NCBI GenBank assembly: GCA_038502055.1
Contig: JAXRKN010000045.1
Location: 3,556,501 to 3,620,500, forward strand
Source of the DNA: Tanytarsus gracilentus
Taxonomy: Eukaryota > Arthropoda > Insecta > Diptera > Chironomidae
DNA length: 64,000 nucleotides
Direction: 5' to 3'
In this document: piece after piece, positions 63,301 to 64,000 of the stretch
Layout of the letters: each line of letters opens with the position of its first letter
How positions within the stretch are numbered: the first letter of the stretch is position 1
Position numbers and translations under genes: made by a program
Notes under the pieces: model-generated
What the model saw: the letters and a program-made list of their open reading frames with translations, nothing else
Database searches by the model: none
What the model was told of the DNA's origin: nothing

Positions 63301-64000
63301 AAAGACCCACAAAAAAACCATCAATCTCGAATGTCTCTAAAGTCATCGTCAGGTGAGAAGGTGCACTGCCACAAAGAAGGAGTGTCATGAGTGTCAGACA
63401 AATTTGTAGGCGTGCGAGAGATTTTTTTGCGCTCATTTCCATCGCAATAATATTTTTTTACATAACTTTTTTCCTCTCTCGCACTTTTCTTCATCGACCG
63501 TGAAAAGAAGAAAATTTTTCCCTGTTGCGGTTTAGATTTTTTCTCCGCTTCATTTCCAACAACATCAGAGATGTAGTTTTTGATCTCGTACCAGTGAATC
63601 ATTGCCATTTGCATCATTTCACATGTTTTTTACTTGCTGTGTAAACTGATCGCTGTTTTTCTAAATGGGTTAGACGAATGACTGAGTCAGAATGATTTGA
63701 AGTCGAAAGTCGGATAAATTGTAAACATATCTCGTATGTTCTTGTTGATCGCATCGGGTTAGACAGATTACATGGAAGGGAAATGCCTTCTCAAATTAAC
63801 CCCAGGCATGTAAATTATTTTGACCTAAATGTTTTCAGATATTGAGATAAAATTTTCAAGCAATTTTATTTAATTTTGCAAAAAAAACTTAAAGCACGAC
63901 CCAAATGTTAGCTTTGAAAATTTATCACGCACATCTCATGTGTTCGCCACGTGTTCAATTGTGCCAAAAATTTTCTTCGTCACCTCATCCAAAAAAAAAT
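60335..64000. other. Upstream region of the zinc-finger/ELM2-SANT gene, no further gene seen
   Basis: AT-rich, with short open frames only, including 63617-63321 on the - strand (98 codons, Lys/Ser-rich, unrecognised). The promoter and any earlier untranslated exon of the - strand gene should lie here or beyond the window end, but I cannot place them. A CTTC run lies near 61252. Confidence 0.5.

Overview
This window is eukaryotic nuclear DNA, almost certainly from an insect and most plausibly a lower (nematoceran) dipteran. It is strongly AT-rich. Introns are GT-AG, some are under 60 bp, AATAAA-type polyadenylation signals are present, and both genes belong to animal families. There is no bacterial gene organisation. 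I cannot fix the genus. Most of the window is non-coding.

Left end (1-1.7 kb): a complete two-exon gene on the + strand encodes a secreted protein of the multiple inositol polyphosphate phosphatase (MINPP, histidine acid phosphatase) family, 438 residues. Its catalytic motif reads RGGSRLP where the family has RHGxRxP, so the nucleophilic histidine is gone. It is preceded by a TATA box.

Middle (1.7-43 kb): about 42 kb with no gene I can support. It holds a 1.16-kb hAT-type MITE with an 8-bp target duplication, subterminal TTTTCCG-type arrays and a GC-rich core (6500-7662). It also holds a 1.21-kb foldback-like element with 117-bp perfect terminal inverted repeats and five tandem hairpins (16272-17479). 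A three-block segment (19725-23050) is nearly identical to parts of three introns of the downstream gene.

Right part (43.4-60.3 kb): one large gene on the - strand, reconstructed here as 12 coding exons with consistent splice phases, predicted 1513 residues. It has three N-terminal C2H2 fingers, a fourth central finger, Ser/Gln-rich linkers, an ELM2-SANT module and two C-terminal fingers. This is the architecture of the vertebrate ZNF541/TRERF1/MIDEAS family, which scaffolds histone deacetylase complexes. Intron 1 carries a second hAT-type non-autonomous element (57014-58558). Its empty, pre-insertion site survives in the duplicated copy at 19767-19774, so the duplication and the insertion can be ordered or at least compared.

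The two genes have no evident functional link. The most unusual feature of the window is the set of three intron fragments duplicated without the exons that lie between them, one in flipped relative orientation. Everything rests on reading the sequence; no database search or transcript evidence was available.
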